A DNA stretch of 64,000 nt, from positions 35,940-99,939 of the forward strand of contig JAOAPB010000067.1 in assembly GCA_025462645.1 (NCBI GenBank). Direction: 5' to 3'. The first letter of the stretch is position 1. The number at the start of each line of letters is the position of its first letter. This DNA comes from Edaphobacter sp. (GTDB taxonomy: Bacteria; Acidobacteriota; Terriglobia; Terriglobales; Acidobacteriaceae). Made by a program: the position numbers and the translations under genes. The notes under the pieces were generated by a model, which searched no databases, was not told the origin of the DNA, and saw only the letters and a list, made by a program, of their open reading frames with translations. Below, piece by piece: positions 18,584-27,868 of the stretch.

Positions 18584-20536
18584 TCAGAGGTCCACTTTCA
18601 AAAGCCGCTGCTCTGCAGGAGCGCCTTTCACTTCGAGGCAGAGCCAAGGTCGGGTTTGAAAAGCTTTCGGCGGTGCAGTCGTAGTTGTGAGTATGTATTG
18701 GAATAGAGGAGCTGAAGTAGATTTCTCTAGTTTTTCGGCGAACAGAAAGAGGCGCTTGTAGATCTCTTCGCTTAGATCCGCTTCCCTCGGACTGTCATGA
18801 ATCAATACCCCTGGAAAGTACAGAGATTTCTCCATTGACATCGCTAAGACTGCAAGATCGAAGGCAACCACCTTAAGCGATTCAATCGCTACGGTAGATC
18901 GATAGCCTCCAAGCTCTACATTTAACTTAAGGCCATTACCATCGAGCTTTGCCGATCCTCTAATGTCACCCGGGACCAATTCACGTAAAACGATGTCAAA
19001 CCAGTTCGACAGACTCAGGATGATCGTAAAACTGGCGTCCCGGTGTTTAGCAATGCTGAGACGAGTTTTCTCCAACGCGTCTTCATTCTTGCTTGCCTCT
19101 GACTGAGCCTCATCATACTCGGCAAGAAGTGCTTCGTATTCTTCCACGTCCTCCGACAGCTTTTGACTCTCTCGAACCGACTTGGAAGAGACATCCATAG
19201 ATTGCTCAATCTTGCGAAGGGATGCGTCTAATTCGTCAAATAGATTCTGAGCATCGGCAACCTCAGCGTTTAGAGCAGGCTCTTCTTGGCGCAACGACGA
19301 TATTTCCTGCTCCAATGCCCGAAGCAGCTCTCGCTTACGGGAAATCTCCATTTGCAAGCTGTGAAGATCACACGTTTCCGTGGAGATGCCGCATCCCTCC
19401 GCAAGAGCCTTATCGATACCAACTTTGCAGATGGGACAAACAGGATTGTTCTCATTGAGAAGACGAGCGTGCGCTTCTGGCAATTCAGCGGCGATTGCGG
19501 GTCTAATCTTTTGCTTTTCCTCAATCCTTCCGTTTAGCAGCTTAAGCTCGCCTTGCAGCCGGTTGAATTCATTCTTTGCCACATCTCTCTCGCGTCGTGC
19601 CTTTTCAACATCCACCGAGCTAACGCGTTCAGGCAGATTGAGAGCCTTCGAGAACTGCTCTGTGGCGGCTTTCTTCAATAGCACCACATCGACAGGCGTT
19701 CCAGAGAGCGCTTCCCCATCCCTCCGAAGCTTCGTGTAGACATTGACACGTGCCCTTTCAAGCTGCCATTTGAGACGGTCCAAGTCTGACTTCTTCCCGG
19801 TTACGTTCTTGCTTTGGAGTTCCTCCTGCTGCTGCGCTGCCACCTCATTTATTGAAAGAGCGCCAAGTATGGCGCGAACGACGAGCAGCTTGTCTTCCCC
19901 AGACCGATTTACCACGGGAGAAGACGAATTACTTTCGGGCGATCTCCAATTCAAGACATGACTGAACCGGCACTCCTGGTCCCTGGTGATCCATGCAAGC
20001 AAAGCCTTCCACGCAGATTCTGAACCGATACTGCTCGGCATCAGCTTGGGAGAATCGCCCAGGATGCTCTGAGTAATTGCGTCAACGAGCGGAGCCATGC
20101 CAGTTGCCTGATGTTCTCCTGAGAACAAGTCATCTAGCGAGCCGCCCTCCTGAACCACATCGCGGCGTCTATGGCCAAGCGACCGAAGAACGATCCAAAC
20201 TTTGCTGTCGAGGATGATCTCTGCTCCCACACAACCCTTTGGAAAGACTTCTCCGATTCGATGGCGCAGATCATCGGATGCAAACGTGTCTTCTCCCAAA
20301 CAGAAGCGAAACAGGCGGCAAAACGTCGTCTTGCCGCCTCCATGGCCGATCGGTGAGTCTTCCGTCTGTGAATCAGGCGACCAGACGATATTGAACCCAG
20401 GGCGCATTGGGATATCCCGGAGAACCACGTTCGGCTCTCGCCAAATCACAATACGTTTTACCCAAAGCTTCGGGCCGGTACGGCCTGCCTCCGGGTTGAG
20501 CGAGAACGTCGGACGCGGAAACAATTCAGGCGGCAT
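18584..20536 (-). CDS. Rad50/SMC-like ATPase with zinc hook
   Basis: A 650-aa protein. Walker A GHGGGKTT is at about residues 61-68, in the N-terminal half-domain. Long coiled coils at about 225-340 and 385-500 flank a CPIC zinc-hook-like turn near 365-368. The C-terminal half-domain has FPGVLIHDSPREAD near 572-585 as Walker B/D-loop region; the residue after the Asp is Ser, not the usual Glu, as in several defence-associated SMC-like ATPases. It overlaps the methyltransferase 3' end by 11 bases and is coupled to the HNH gene. Likely a DNA-end or DNA-structure sensor or clamp that licenses the nuclease. Confidence 0.85.
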   Translation of the reverse strand: MPPELFPRPTFSLNPEAGRTGPKLWVKRIVIWREPNVVLRDIPMRPGFNIVWSPDSQTEDSPIGHGGGKTTFCRLFRFCLGEDTFASDDLRHRIGEVFPKGCVGAEIILDSKVWIVLRSLGHRRRDVVQEGGSLDDLFSGEHQATGMAPLVDAITQSILGDSPKLMPSSIGSESAWKALLAWITRDQECRFSHVLNWRSPESNSSSPVVNRSGEDKLLVVRAILGALSINEVAAQQQEELQSKNVTGKKSDLDRLKWQLERARVNVYTKLRRDGEALSGTPVDVVLLKKAATEQFSKALNLPERVSSVDVEKARRERDVAKNEFNRLQGELKLLNGRIEEKQKIRPAIAAELPEAHARLLNENNPVCPICKVGIDKALAEGCGISTETCDLHSLQMEISRKRELLRALEQEISSLRQEEPALNAEVADAQNLFDELDASLRKIEQSMDVSSKSVRESQKLSEDVEEYEALLAEYDEAQSEASKNEDALEKTRLSIAKHRDASFTIILSLSNWFDIVLRELVPGDIRGSAKLDGNGLKLNVELGGYRSTVAIESLKVVAFDLAVLAMSMEKSLYFPGVLIHDSPREADLSEEIYKRLFLFAEKLEKSTSAPLFQYILTTTTAPPKAFQTRPWLCLEVKGAPAEQRLLKVDL

Positions 20537-23500
20537 GTGCTCTTACCCAGGTCTGGAGGTCTACGGGAAGTTCGGCTATTGATGTCTCAATCTCCATACC
20601 TTCCATGGCTTTCATTACAAAGCCCGCGCGCCCATCGGCCCAGCCTTCCGTTAAGAAATCTTGCACTATAGAACCAGGGGCCCAAGTATCGTTTGTAGCG
20701 TCTTCCAAAAGTGCGTGCATACCTCGCAGCTGAGTATAAGCATCGCGCCACTCGATGTTGCCGCGAGGTATAAATTGGATCACGTTTGCTGCCCCAGAAG
20801 CGCGGGCGCTACTTCCGATCAGGCGTTGCCAAGTTTTTAGATCTGTGCCGGAGAGTCGAGAGGTAATTAGTTGGGGATTCAAAGCGTAGAGCGCAGCCAG
20901 GCGAACTCGTGCTGCCGATGTTGGCCCTGACAGCTGCTTGAGAATTGCTGCAAGCTGAAGCTGAACTGAAATGCTGTTGTAGTTTGGCATAGCCCAGACA
21001 TCGTTGGGCAAAGTGGAAGGGTCGGCAAACGGCGAGTGTTCGACAGAAGTGCTCTCGATGCCTTCGAACAGCGGACCAGCCCCCAGAAGGAAATTCTGGT
21101 CGGAGAGGTTCCGTTGGCCAATGGTCATGGATTGCACGGCACTCTGCGGCGGAGCGACGTATGGCTGCGGGCAGGACAGTTCGCCACGCTCCATTCGGTC
21201 CCAAGCGTCGAGTACAAGGCGCCGGGTGCGGTACTCCTTGTGGAGCTTCAACTCCTTTTCCTTGAACACGCGGAAAGTCTCGCTTGGGTAGTCGGCACCC
21301 ATCACATCGGCAGGGTCGAGGATGTAGCGAAGCTCGTCGAGGGTGAGGCCGTAGGCGTGCGCATACCAAGCGTCGATTTCGGCACGAAGGGTCGCTCTAA
21401 GCACGTCGTCCCATGCGAATGGTGGACCGTCATAGCCGAGATCATGCGCGAATGGTGACATCGAATGGCTTGTGTAGGTCAATTCCAAGACCCGAGGAAC
21501 CAAGAAATCTAAAGCCGTCTGATCGAAATAGGAAGGCGGTAGCACGGGCAACTGTTCCATGATGAAAAATGTGAGATGAGTTCCACCGATCTTCTGCCGT
21601 GCCACATAGTCGCAAATTAAGGAACACAGAGTGCCGAGTAGAGCAGCAGCTAGAGGGGCCGAGACCGTGTCCTCTAAGAGGATGAGGGACAGATTGTGTC
21701 CAACTGCAGTCGCAGGCAGAGCACACGCGACAATAGTTCGCTCGTTTGTTGCATTTGTTATGTCTCGAAAGCCTAGAAACCATCCAAACTGATATCCGCC
21801 GGCTGAGGCAGCTGCCTGTACTGTTCGCTCATGTACCCAGTAGCGTGGATTTATCTCCAAGCTTGAATCACTCTTCTCTTGCACTGTGAGATCTCGGCTT
21901 TCGTCGTCCTCATATGTTGCCCATCGGTGATCGAATTGGTGAATCAGCTTGGCCTCATACAACGGAAGATGATATCCAGGGCTATCGTCTCCTTCAATCA
22001 GGCTTTCATAGATGATCCACTGGTTCCCGGACACTTCTGCATTGGACGCTTTCTCGAATTCAGCGCGGCTTCCGAAGAGTTCAGAATCGGTGGTCATATT
22101 GAACAATCCCTGGCGAAAGCGAAACTTCCAGACATCCTTGCCGGAACTTTCACGGATCAGTATGGGTACACGTTCGTATATTTTCTCAGTGAGCAAGGCA
22201 TCCGCCTTGGAACGAAATACCGGAGAGGTCTGAGTCCGTGGGTTGATGAGTGCCACTTGAGATCCGGAGAATCTGAAGTGACGCTCTTGTTCGTCTAGCT
22301 GCTCCACCCTCCGCATGAAAAACGCAAAATCTGTGGTGCTGTTGTTTGTTGGAGCCGTAATGAAGAGGCAGAATTGGAAGGCGTGATGAACCGCGGGAAA
22401 AATGAATTCTTCGTTTTCAAAGGAAAAGACTTCGGTCAGCCGCTCTCGATTCACCATGTGGCTGAAGAAAGCTGCGGTGCCGGCATCTGTAACGATGCCC
22501 CTTGGAAAGATTCCTCCCGAGTGACCCTTTGCTCCTCCCAGGTTCAAAAAAAGTTCAGCGAATAGTGCATAAGTATTGGTTTTTCCTTTTGCAGTTAGTT
22601 CAAAACGACCGGAACCGCGAACGAATTCGTTGCCTGCTTCAAATCTTCGCTTCTCGACCTCGAATGCTGCGAATACAGCTGGCTGAGTTTCTCGAAGTGC
22701 GGCGATGGCTTTTTTTCGCGCAGCGCCTGACATTTCCGCAATCTCCGGTGCCCGCTTAGCAAAATACTCTTCCTCTCCAAGTTGCATGACCTCCCATGGA
22801 GGATTGCCGAGTACCGCGTCGAATCCTCCTGAGGCGAGAATGTCGGGGAATTCCAGCGCCCAATGAAACGCACGCGCAGTGGAGGCAAGTTCGCGAGCAG
22901 TTCCCAGTCGCGGACCGTACACGGTGCCTGCGCTCATAGCGGTATGTACATCCGCCGTTGTCGGGATCAAGCTATTGTCTTCGTGACGTGCGGTTTCTTG
23001 TGTCTTGAGCGACAAAAATGCGGCGATGTACAGATCAGCGGCCTGGGCAATATTCTGCAGGCGGGGGTCGTGAGACGCCGAGTCGAAACGTTCCCGCTTG
23101 GCATTGATTTCCGCAACAGTATCCTCCGGCAGTTGGCGTACCGCGCGCAGCGACTGTGCCAGCTTTGGCAGTGCGAGCGTGTCAGACGTCCCGGACAGCC
23201 TCATGCGTATCTGGCCCTTGATCTCGTCTCGATTCTTTTTGCTGAAGTCTTTCGCAACCGTCTTGTCGTCGCCGATGAGCGGCTTATAAGCCGCGTCGGG
23301 AATCCCTTTGCTCAGGACATCGATGGTGAAAATGCCGAGAAGGGAGTCTCCGAGCCGGATGTTGGCATCGAGGAATCCGAGCGGTTTGCCGGGTTCCACG
23401 GTTTCGATCCATAGGGCAACTTTCGTGAGTTCGACGGCCATGGGATTGCGATCAACACCGTGGATGCAGGAACGAACAACATCGCGCAAGGCGGCGAGAC

Positions 23501-25094
23501 GCTGCTGCTCGGTATGAATGTCGCCGTGGCGGATGCGCACAACCCGCTTGGCTACGCGACGCGCAGCGGCGAGAAGGAAATGGCCGGAACCGCAGGCAGG
23601 ATCGATGACCGTGACTCCAAGCAGACCACGGACAGGGTCTTCCGACTCGCTTTCGATCCGGTCGAGAACGGGGTCGAGTGCGCTATCGAGCAGTACCTGT
23701 ACGAGAGAGTCCGGCGTGTAGTAGCTGCCGCTTGTCTTACGGGCGTTGCCCTTAGTCTGTGCACCTTCCGCGAATTTAAACTCCCGACCGTCGCTGCTGA
23801 GGCGCGGTGTAAGTTCGAGCAGGCTTTCGTACACGGAGCCGAGCTCTTCGGTCTCCATGTCCCGCCAGTTGACCGGCATCAAAAGCCCTTCGTCCCGAAG
23901 CCACGCCAGGCGGAAGATGGCCTCCATTAAGAAGCGATTAGATATGTGAATACGATCCAACTTAGGTGTTGCCGAGGCAGCGAAGATACCGCCGAGCGCC
24001 GGGAGACCGAGCCGTGGTTCTCCGTTCGCTAGGGCACCGAAGGTAACGCGGAGACCCGACCAACGGTCGTGGAAGTTATCCCATCCACTCCGTCTAATCG
24101 CTCTGTCGCGCAAAGCTCCCAGCGAGTAGCCTTGGGCATACAGCTTGCGCTGCTCTTCGGAAGCATTCGGGATGTGCAGTAGGTTACGATCCTCCGCAGC
24201 GAGCAAGAAGATCAACTTATAGACAAGTCGCAACAGTTGGCGAAAGTATTCGTCGATTGGCCAAGTGCCTTCCCGCAGCCGCAAACTTAACTCTGTGTTC
24301 GCGGGATTCGTCAGGAAGCCGGTGCCAAGTGCAAGCAGGGCGGCTTCCACGCCATCGCGAAGGCGATCGCGGGCTGCCAAGCCTTCCTTGCTGCCGGACT
24401 CGCGCCAGCGTTCCAGCGGCGAGTCCACGGGCAGCGCACCGAGACGACCAAAACGGCTTACGTGAAGCACGAGCCAAAGTGCCGAGAAGCCCGCGTAGTC
24501 TTCGGCCTCAAAGATCTGACGAAGGTCAGCTTCGAGATAGGCCGGGCGGGTCAGGCTTTCGTTGTCGCGCAGCAGGCGTAGTGATTCACCATTCGTACAG
24601 AGTCCCCATACGGCTCCTTCGTCCGCGTTCAACCAATCCTGCAAAGCTGAAGCAGCGGAGCGGCGGCGATCCTGCGAAAGTGAATTGCTGGCGTGATCGA
24701 GACCGTCGGATGGTGGGACGACAACAACTGGGACACGACCACCTAGGGCTTCTAGCGTTACCGGGAAACGCCTGTCGTTGCGGAACTTCGGAGTCTTGAC
24801 AGCCTGAATGTCGGAAAAGCCAAAGACTACGCGAAGAAGCTGCTCAGTGAACTCGATCGTTTTGTGACGTGCAGGGGTATTTGAGGCATGAAGATCACGG
24901 AAGAGAGCCTGTCCGATGCGGAAATAACGGGCGGTTTCGTCTCGAAGCGTCAGACCCTTCGGGATACTGTAGTCGGCATCGGTTTGCTCCTCAGCCTTGC
25001 GTTCAGCGACCGCCGCGAACTTCGCGGAAGACAGGAGCGATCCTTCAAGAGTGATAGCGTCGAAACTCAGGGTGGACTTGCGAACACGCGCCAT
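20526..25094 (-). CDS. Large Eco57I/PglX/DrmMI-type DNA methyltransferase
   Basis: A 1522-aa protein. S-adenosylmethionine motif I is DPACGSGHFLLAAARR at about residues 496-511. Motif IV is GNPPWEVM at about 760-767, the NPPF/W signature of N6-adenine methyltransferases. The N-terminal 450 residues include SYYTPDSLVQ just before motif I and look like the helical part of Eco57I-type enzymes. The long C-terminal region (about 950-1500) is likely target recognition (GGTHLTFFIMEQLPVLP near 1165-1185 is typical). Large single methyltransferases of this kind mark self DNA in BREX (PglX) and DISARM class 1 (DrmMI). It starts 2 bases after the SNF2 gene stop. Confidence 0.9.
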   Translation of the reverse strand: MARVRKSTLSFDAITLEGSLLSSAKFAAVAERKAEEQTDADYSIPKGLTLRDETARYFRIGQALFRDLHASNTPARHKTIEFTEQLLRVVFGFSDIQAVKTPKFRNDRRFPVTLEALGGRVPVVVVPPSDGLDHASNSLSQDRRRSAASALQDWLNADEGAVWGLCTNGESLRLLRDNESLTRPAYLEADLRQIFEAEDYAGFSALWLVLHVSRFGRLGALPVDSPLERWRESGSKEGLAARDRLRDGVEAALLALGTGFLTNPANTELSLRLREGTWPIDEYFRQLLRLVYKLIFLLAAEDRNLLHIPNASEEQRKLYAQGYSLGALRDRAIRRSGWDNFHDRWSGLRVTFGALANGEPRLGLPALGGIFAASATPKLDRIHISNRFLMEAIFRLAWLRDEGLLMPVNWRDMETEELGSVYESLLELTPRLSSDGREFKFAEGAQTKGNARKTSGSYYTPDSLVQVLLDSALDPVLDRIESESEDPVRGLLGVTVIDPACGSGHFLLAAARRVAKRVVRIRHGDIHTEQQRLAALRDVVRSCIHGVDRNPMAVELTKVALWIETVEPGKPLGFLDANIRLGDSLLGIFTIDVLSKGIPDAAYKPLIGDDKTVAKDFSKKNRDEIKGQIRMRLSGTSDTLALPKLAQSLRAVRQLPEDTVAEINAKRERFDSASHDPRLQNIAQAADLYIAAFLSLKTQETARHEDNSLIPTTADVHTAMSAGTVYGPRLGTARELASTARAFHWALEFPDILASGGFDAVLGNPPWEVMQLGEEEYFAKRAPEIAEMSGAARKKAIAALRETQPAVFAAFEVEKRRFEAGNEFVRGSGRFELTAKGKTNTYALFAELFLNLGGAKGHSGGIFPRGIVTDAGTAAFFSHMVNRERLTEVFSFENEEFIFPAVHHAFQFCLFITAPTNNSTTDFAFFMRRVEQLDEQERHFRFSGSQVALINPRTQTSPVFRSKADALLTEKIYERVPILIRESSGKDVWKFRFRQGLFNMTTDSELFGSRAEFEKASNAEVSGNQWIIYESLIEGDDSPGYHLPLYEAKLIHQFDHRWATYEDDESRDLTVQEKSDSSLEINPRYWVHERTVQAAASAGGYQFGWFLGFRDITNATNERTIVACALPATAVGHNLSLILLEDTVSAPLAAALLGTLCSLICDYVARQKIGGTHLTFFIMEQLPVLPPSYFDQTALDFLVPRVLELTYTSHSMSPFAHDLGYDGPPFAWDDVLRATLRAEIDAWYAHAYGLTLDELRYILDPADVMGADYPSETFRVFKEKELKLHKEYRTRRLVLDAWDRMERGELSCPQPYVAPPQSAVQSMTIGQRNLSDQNFLLGAGPLFEGIESTSVEHSPFADPSTLPNDVWAMPNYNSISVQLQLAAILKQLSGPTSAARVRLAALYALNPQLITSRLSGTDLKTWQRLIGSSARASGAANVIQFIPRGNIEWRDAYTQLRGMHALLEDATNDTWAPGSIVQDFLTEGWADGRAGFVMKAMEGMEIETSIAELPVDLQTWVRAHAA

Positions 25095-25096
25095 TC

Positions 25097-27868
25097 CTAG
25101 ACGCCTCCCGGAATGAGCACGTACACACCGAGGACGTCTGGAGGGAGAACTGGCTCTACAGTGACGCGGGGTGCCCCAGGCATGGACGCGGTAGCCGACC
25201 GTACTCGCTCATGGTCAGCAAGCAAGATCTTCGCTCGTTGAGCGGCATAGGCGGCGATTGGACCGCTCTCGCCTCGCATTGCTTCGATACGTGTAAGAGC
25301 CTGCCGAACGATGCGGTCCTGAGCAACTACAGCCAGGTTTTCGGTTGCAGGTGAACGGAGTAATTCGAACGCCTCATCTCCAACGTGGGTCGGAGCGTCT
25401 GCATTCCCGGTGAAGGCGAGGACGCCGGCTTCTTCGACCAGCAAGAGCTTTTCCTGACGACCATGCACGAACAGTTTGAAACGGAGCCGCATGAGCAGAA
25501 CAAAGGTTTGAGAAGACACGTCCTTGGTCGCCCAAACGCCGCAACGTCCAAGTGATCGCCCCGTGGTCTCACTTGGCTGCAGAGCGCTTTCAAGCAGGAA
25601 ATCGGCCAGAGTTGAGGGAAGGGGGTGGCTGCGAACAACCACCTCGGCATTAGGGGGTGCAGGTTCCTGAAACGTGATCTTCAATGTTCCCTGTAGCCCG
25701 CGCGCAGCGAGTCGCTCTAAAACCGTTGGAGGCAAGGCTTCCAGATGCGCCAATTCGATTCCTCCGGTCAACGACTCAAGTCCGGCATTGAGCCGCCCCA
25801 TAGCCCTAGCCAGAAAGCGCCGAACATCTTCAGGACCGCCCAGCAGGGTTTGCCAACGCTGCCATTCGGGGATCACTTCATCAGGACGAAGAGTGTTCTG
25901 GGCGAAAACTGCGCGTGAGCGACGCTCGCCCTCTTCGGCATCGCGCCAACGACGGTCAACTTCGTCCGTGTCCGCCGACAGTTCGATACCGAGGTCGAGG
26001 CGAAGTTGCTCAGAACGGCCTTTGCGAAGAAGCAAAGCGTTTAGAAGAGCACCCGCCACCGCTGACCGCTCTTCCGGTAGAGGTACTGTGACGCCGGTTG
26101 CTTTGCGGATGGCTTCGGCCTTGCGGAGCACAACCTGAAGAACCGCTCCGTCAATGGAACTGTCGGGAGAGTAAAGAAGCACAGATCGGACAACCTTTGA
26201 TTGCCCAAAGCGATCTACGCGGCCTTCCCGTTGCTGATGCCGCGTCGGATTCCAAGAGAGGTCGTAATGCACAACGGAATCGAAGAGATGCTGGAGGTTG
26301 ATACCCTCTGACAGGCAATCGGTCGCAACAAGGATGCGCTGGGGCGCGCTTCCCATAGACTCAACTCGTGCACGGCGGTCTTCGGGCGTCAGCAATCCTG
26401 TGACTGCTTCGACGCAAAGCTTGGGAAATGCCTTGCGAAGTCCAGCAGCGACATGTTCCGCCGTAGCGATGAAACGACAGAAGAGTATTGGGTTGGAGCC
26501 ATCTTTGAGTAAGGGACGCAGGAGCTCTGTAATCGCATTGAGCTTTGGATCTGGAGCGGTCGTCAGAGCCTCCGCTTGTCGAACCAAAGCGGCCAGCGCT
26601 GGGTCATCAAGTACGACAGCGGCAGGCTCGACATCCAGTCCTTCGGCTTCGTCATCGTCGCAAAGCTGCTCTTCCAGAACCGCTACGTCGCTCAATCGCG
26701 TACGCAAAGCGCTATGGGCGGCGGCGGGCGAAGACCCGACACATCGCATGAGAGCAAGCGTGCTCCAGAATGCCATCCGCCTATTCCGCTTATCGCTGCC
26801 CGCGCCCTCTACGACACCGAGGCAGTAGTCCAGGACATTGTCATGAAAAGCCTGATGCGCAGGATTGAACCGGTAGGGCTTTTCTGTTGTGTCGTGGCGA
26901 GGGGGAAAGGAGCGATCTTCGCCCCAATCCTTGCTTCTAATATCGATTCGACGCCGCTGAACAAAATGCCGCGCCAATCTACGACGAGAAGCTTCGTCTT
27001 CCAGCGAACTGCTGCTGAATTGCGGATCGAGCAACGACAAAAGGCGGCTGAATGCCTGCTCATCACCGCTGTGAGGTGTTGCCGTCAGAAGGAGCAGGTG
27101 TCGGTTCGGATCTTCCGCAATTTTCCGAAGCAACTCAAATCGCTGCTGCCGCCCGAGGTGGGCGCCAACGCAGGAGTGTGCCTCGTCAACGATCACAAAC
27201 GGAGGACATGCCCGTCCGAAGCTGTCGCGTCGCTTTTCGGCCTTAATGTAGTCCAAGCTAACGACGGTGAATGGGTTCGCCTCGAAGAGAGTCTGTGACT
27301 GTGCTAATCCCCGTTCAAGCCGAGCTGCCGAGGCTGCTGTGACTGCCACAGCGTCAAGATCAAACTTGCTGTGCAGTTCTCCAGTCCATTGTTCAACCAG
27401 ATGTGGCGGACACAAGACAGCGAACCGGTCAATTTCTCCACGATCGACGAGCTCACGCAGAATGAGGCCCGCCTCTATGGTCTTACCGATACCTACGTCG
27501 TCCGCAATCATCAGCCGAACCGTTTGCTGGCGGAGCGCCATGAGTAACGGCACCAACTGGTATGCTCGGGGATCGAACGCTACCCGAGCAGCCGAGCGGA
27601 ATGGTCCCGCCCCTCGGCGAAGTGACAACCGCAATGCTTCGCCTAGCAACAAAGCTGCGTCTTGTGTTGCCCGGTCCTCCGCTTGCGGAAGGTCAAATTG
27701 AGCCGGAAGGACAGGATCTGCTTCGAGCATGGGGTCGATGAGTTGAACATCCAACTCGCTGCCCGTGAGCGGACGAAGGGAAAGAAGTGACTTGTCAACG
27801 GAAGGCAATGCGACCCATTCACGCCCCCGCGCCCGAACGAGGTCCCCTGGCGAAAATGTAACGATCAC
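25097..27868 (-). CDS. SNF2-family helicase resembling DISARM DrmD
   Basis: A 923-aa SF2 Snf2-type ATPase. Motif I DDVGIGKTIEAG is at about residues 121-132, DEAH box VIVDEAHSC at about 223-231, TATPHSGD near 260-267 and motif VI HQQREGRVDRFGQ at about 540-552. The C-terminal 330 residues are specific and include charged helices. The N-terminus (GDLVRARGREWVALPS) fits my memory of DrmD proteins of DISARM class 1. GTG start overlaps the upstream helicase stop by 4 bases (GTGA). Probably translocates on DNA and feeds the methyltransferase or nuclease. Confidence 0.88.
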   Translation of the reverse strand: MIVTFSPGDLVRARGREWVALPSVDKSLLSLRPLTGSELDVQLIDPMLEADPVLPAQFDLPQAEDRATQDAALLLGEALRLSLRRGAGPFRSAARVAFDPRAYQLVPLLMALRQQTVRLMIADDVGIGKTIEAGLILRELVDRGEIDRFAVLCPPHLVEQWTGELHSKFDLDAVAVTAASAARLERGLAQSQTLFEANPFTVVSLDYIKAEKRRDSFGRACPPFVIVDEAHSCVGAHLGRQQRFELLRKIAEDPNRHLLLLTATPHSGDEQAFSRLLSLLDPQFSSSSLEDEASRRRLARHFVQRRRIDIRSKDWGEDRSFPPRHDTTEKPYRFNPAHQAFHDNVLDYCLGVVEGAGSDKRNRRMAFWSTLALMRCVGSSPAAAHSALRTRLSDVAVLEEQLCDDDEAEGLDVEPAAVVLDDPALAALVRQAEALTTAPDPKLNAITELLRPLLKDGSNPILFCRFIATAEHVAAGLRKAFPKLCVEAVTGLLTPEDRRARVESMGSAPQRILVATDCLSEGINLQHLFDSVVHYDLSWNPTRHQQREGRVDRFGQSKVVRSVLLYSPDSSIDGAVLQVVLRKAEAIRKATGVTVPLPEERSAVAGALLNALLLRKGRSEQLRLDLGIELSADTDEVDRRWRDAEEGERRSRAVFAQNTLRPDEVIPEWQRWQTLLGGPEDVRRFLARAMGRLNAGLESLTGGIELAHLEALPPTVLERLAARGLQGTLKITFQEPAPPNAEVVVRSHPLPSTLADFLLESALQPSETTGRSLGRCGVWATKDVSSQTFVLLMRLRFKLFVHGRQEKLLLVEEAGVLAFTGNADAPTHVGDEAFELLRSPATENLAVVAQDRIVRQALTRIEAMRGESGPIAAYAAQRAKILLADHERVRSATASMPGAPRVTVEPVLPPDVLGVYVLIPGGV

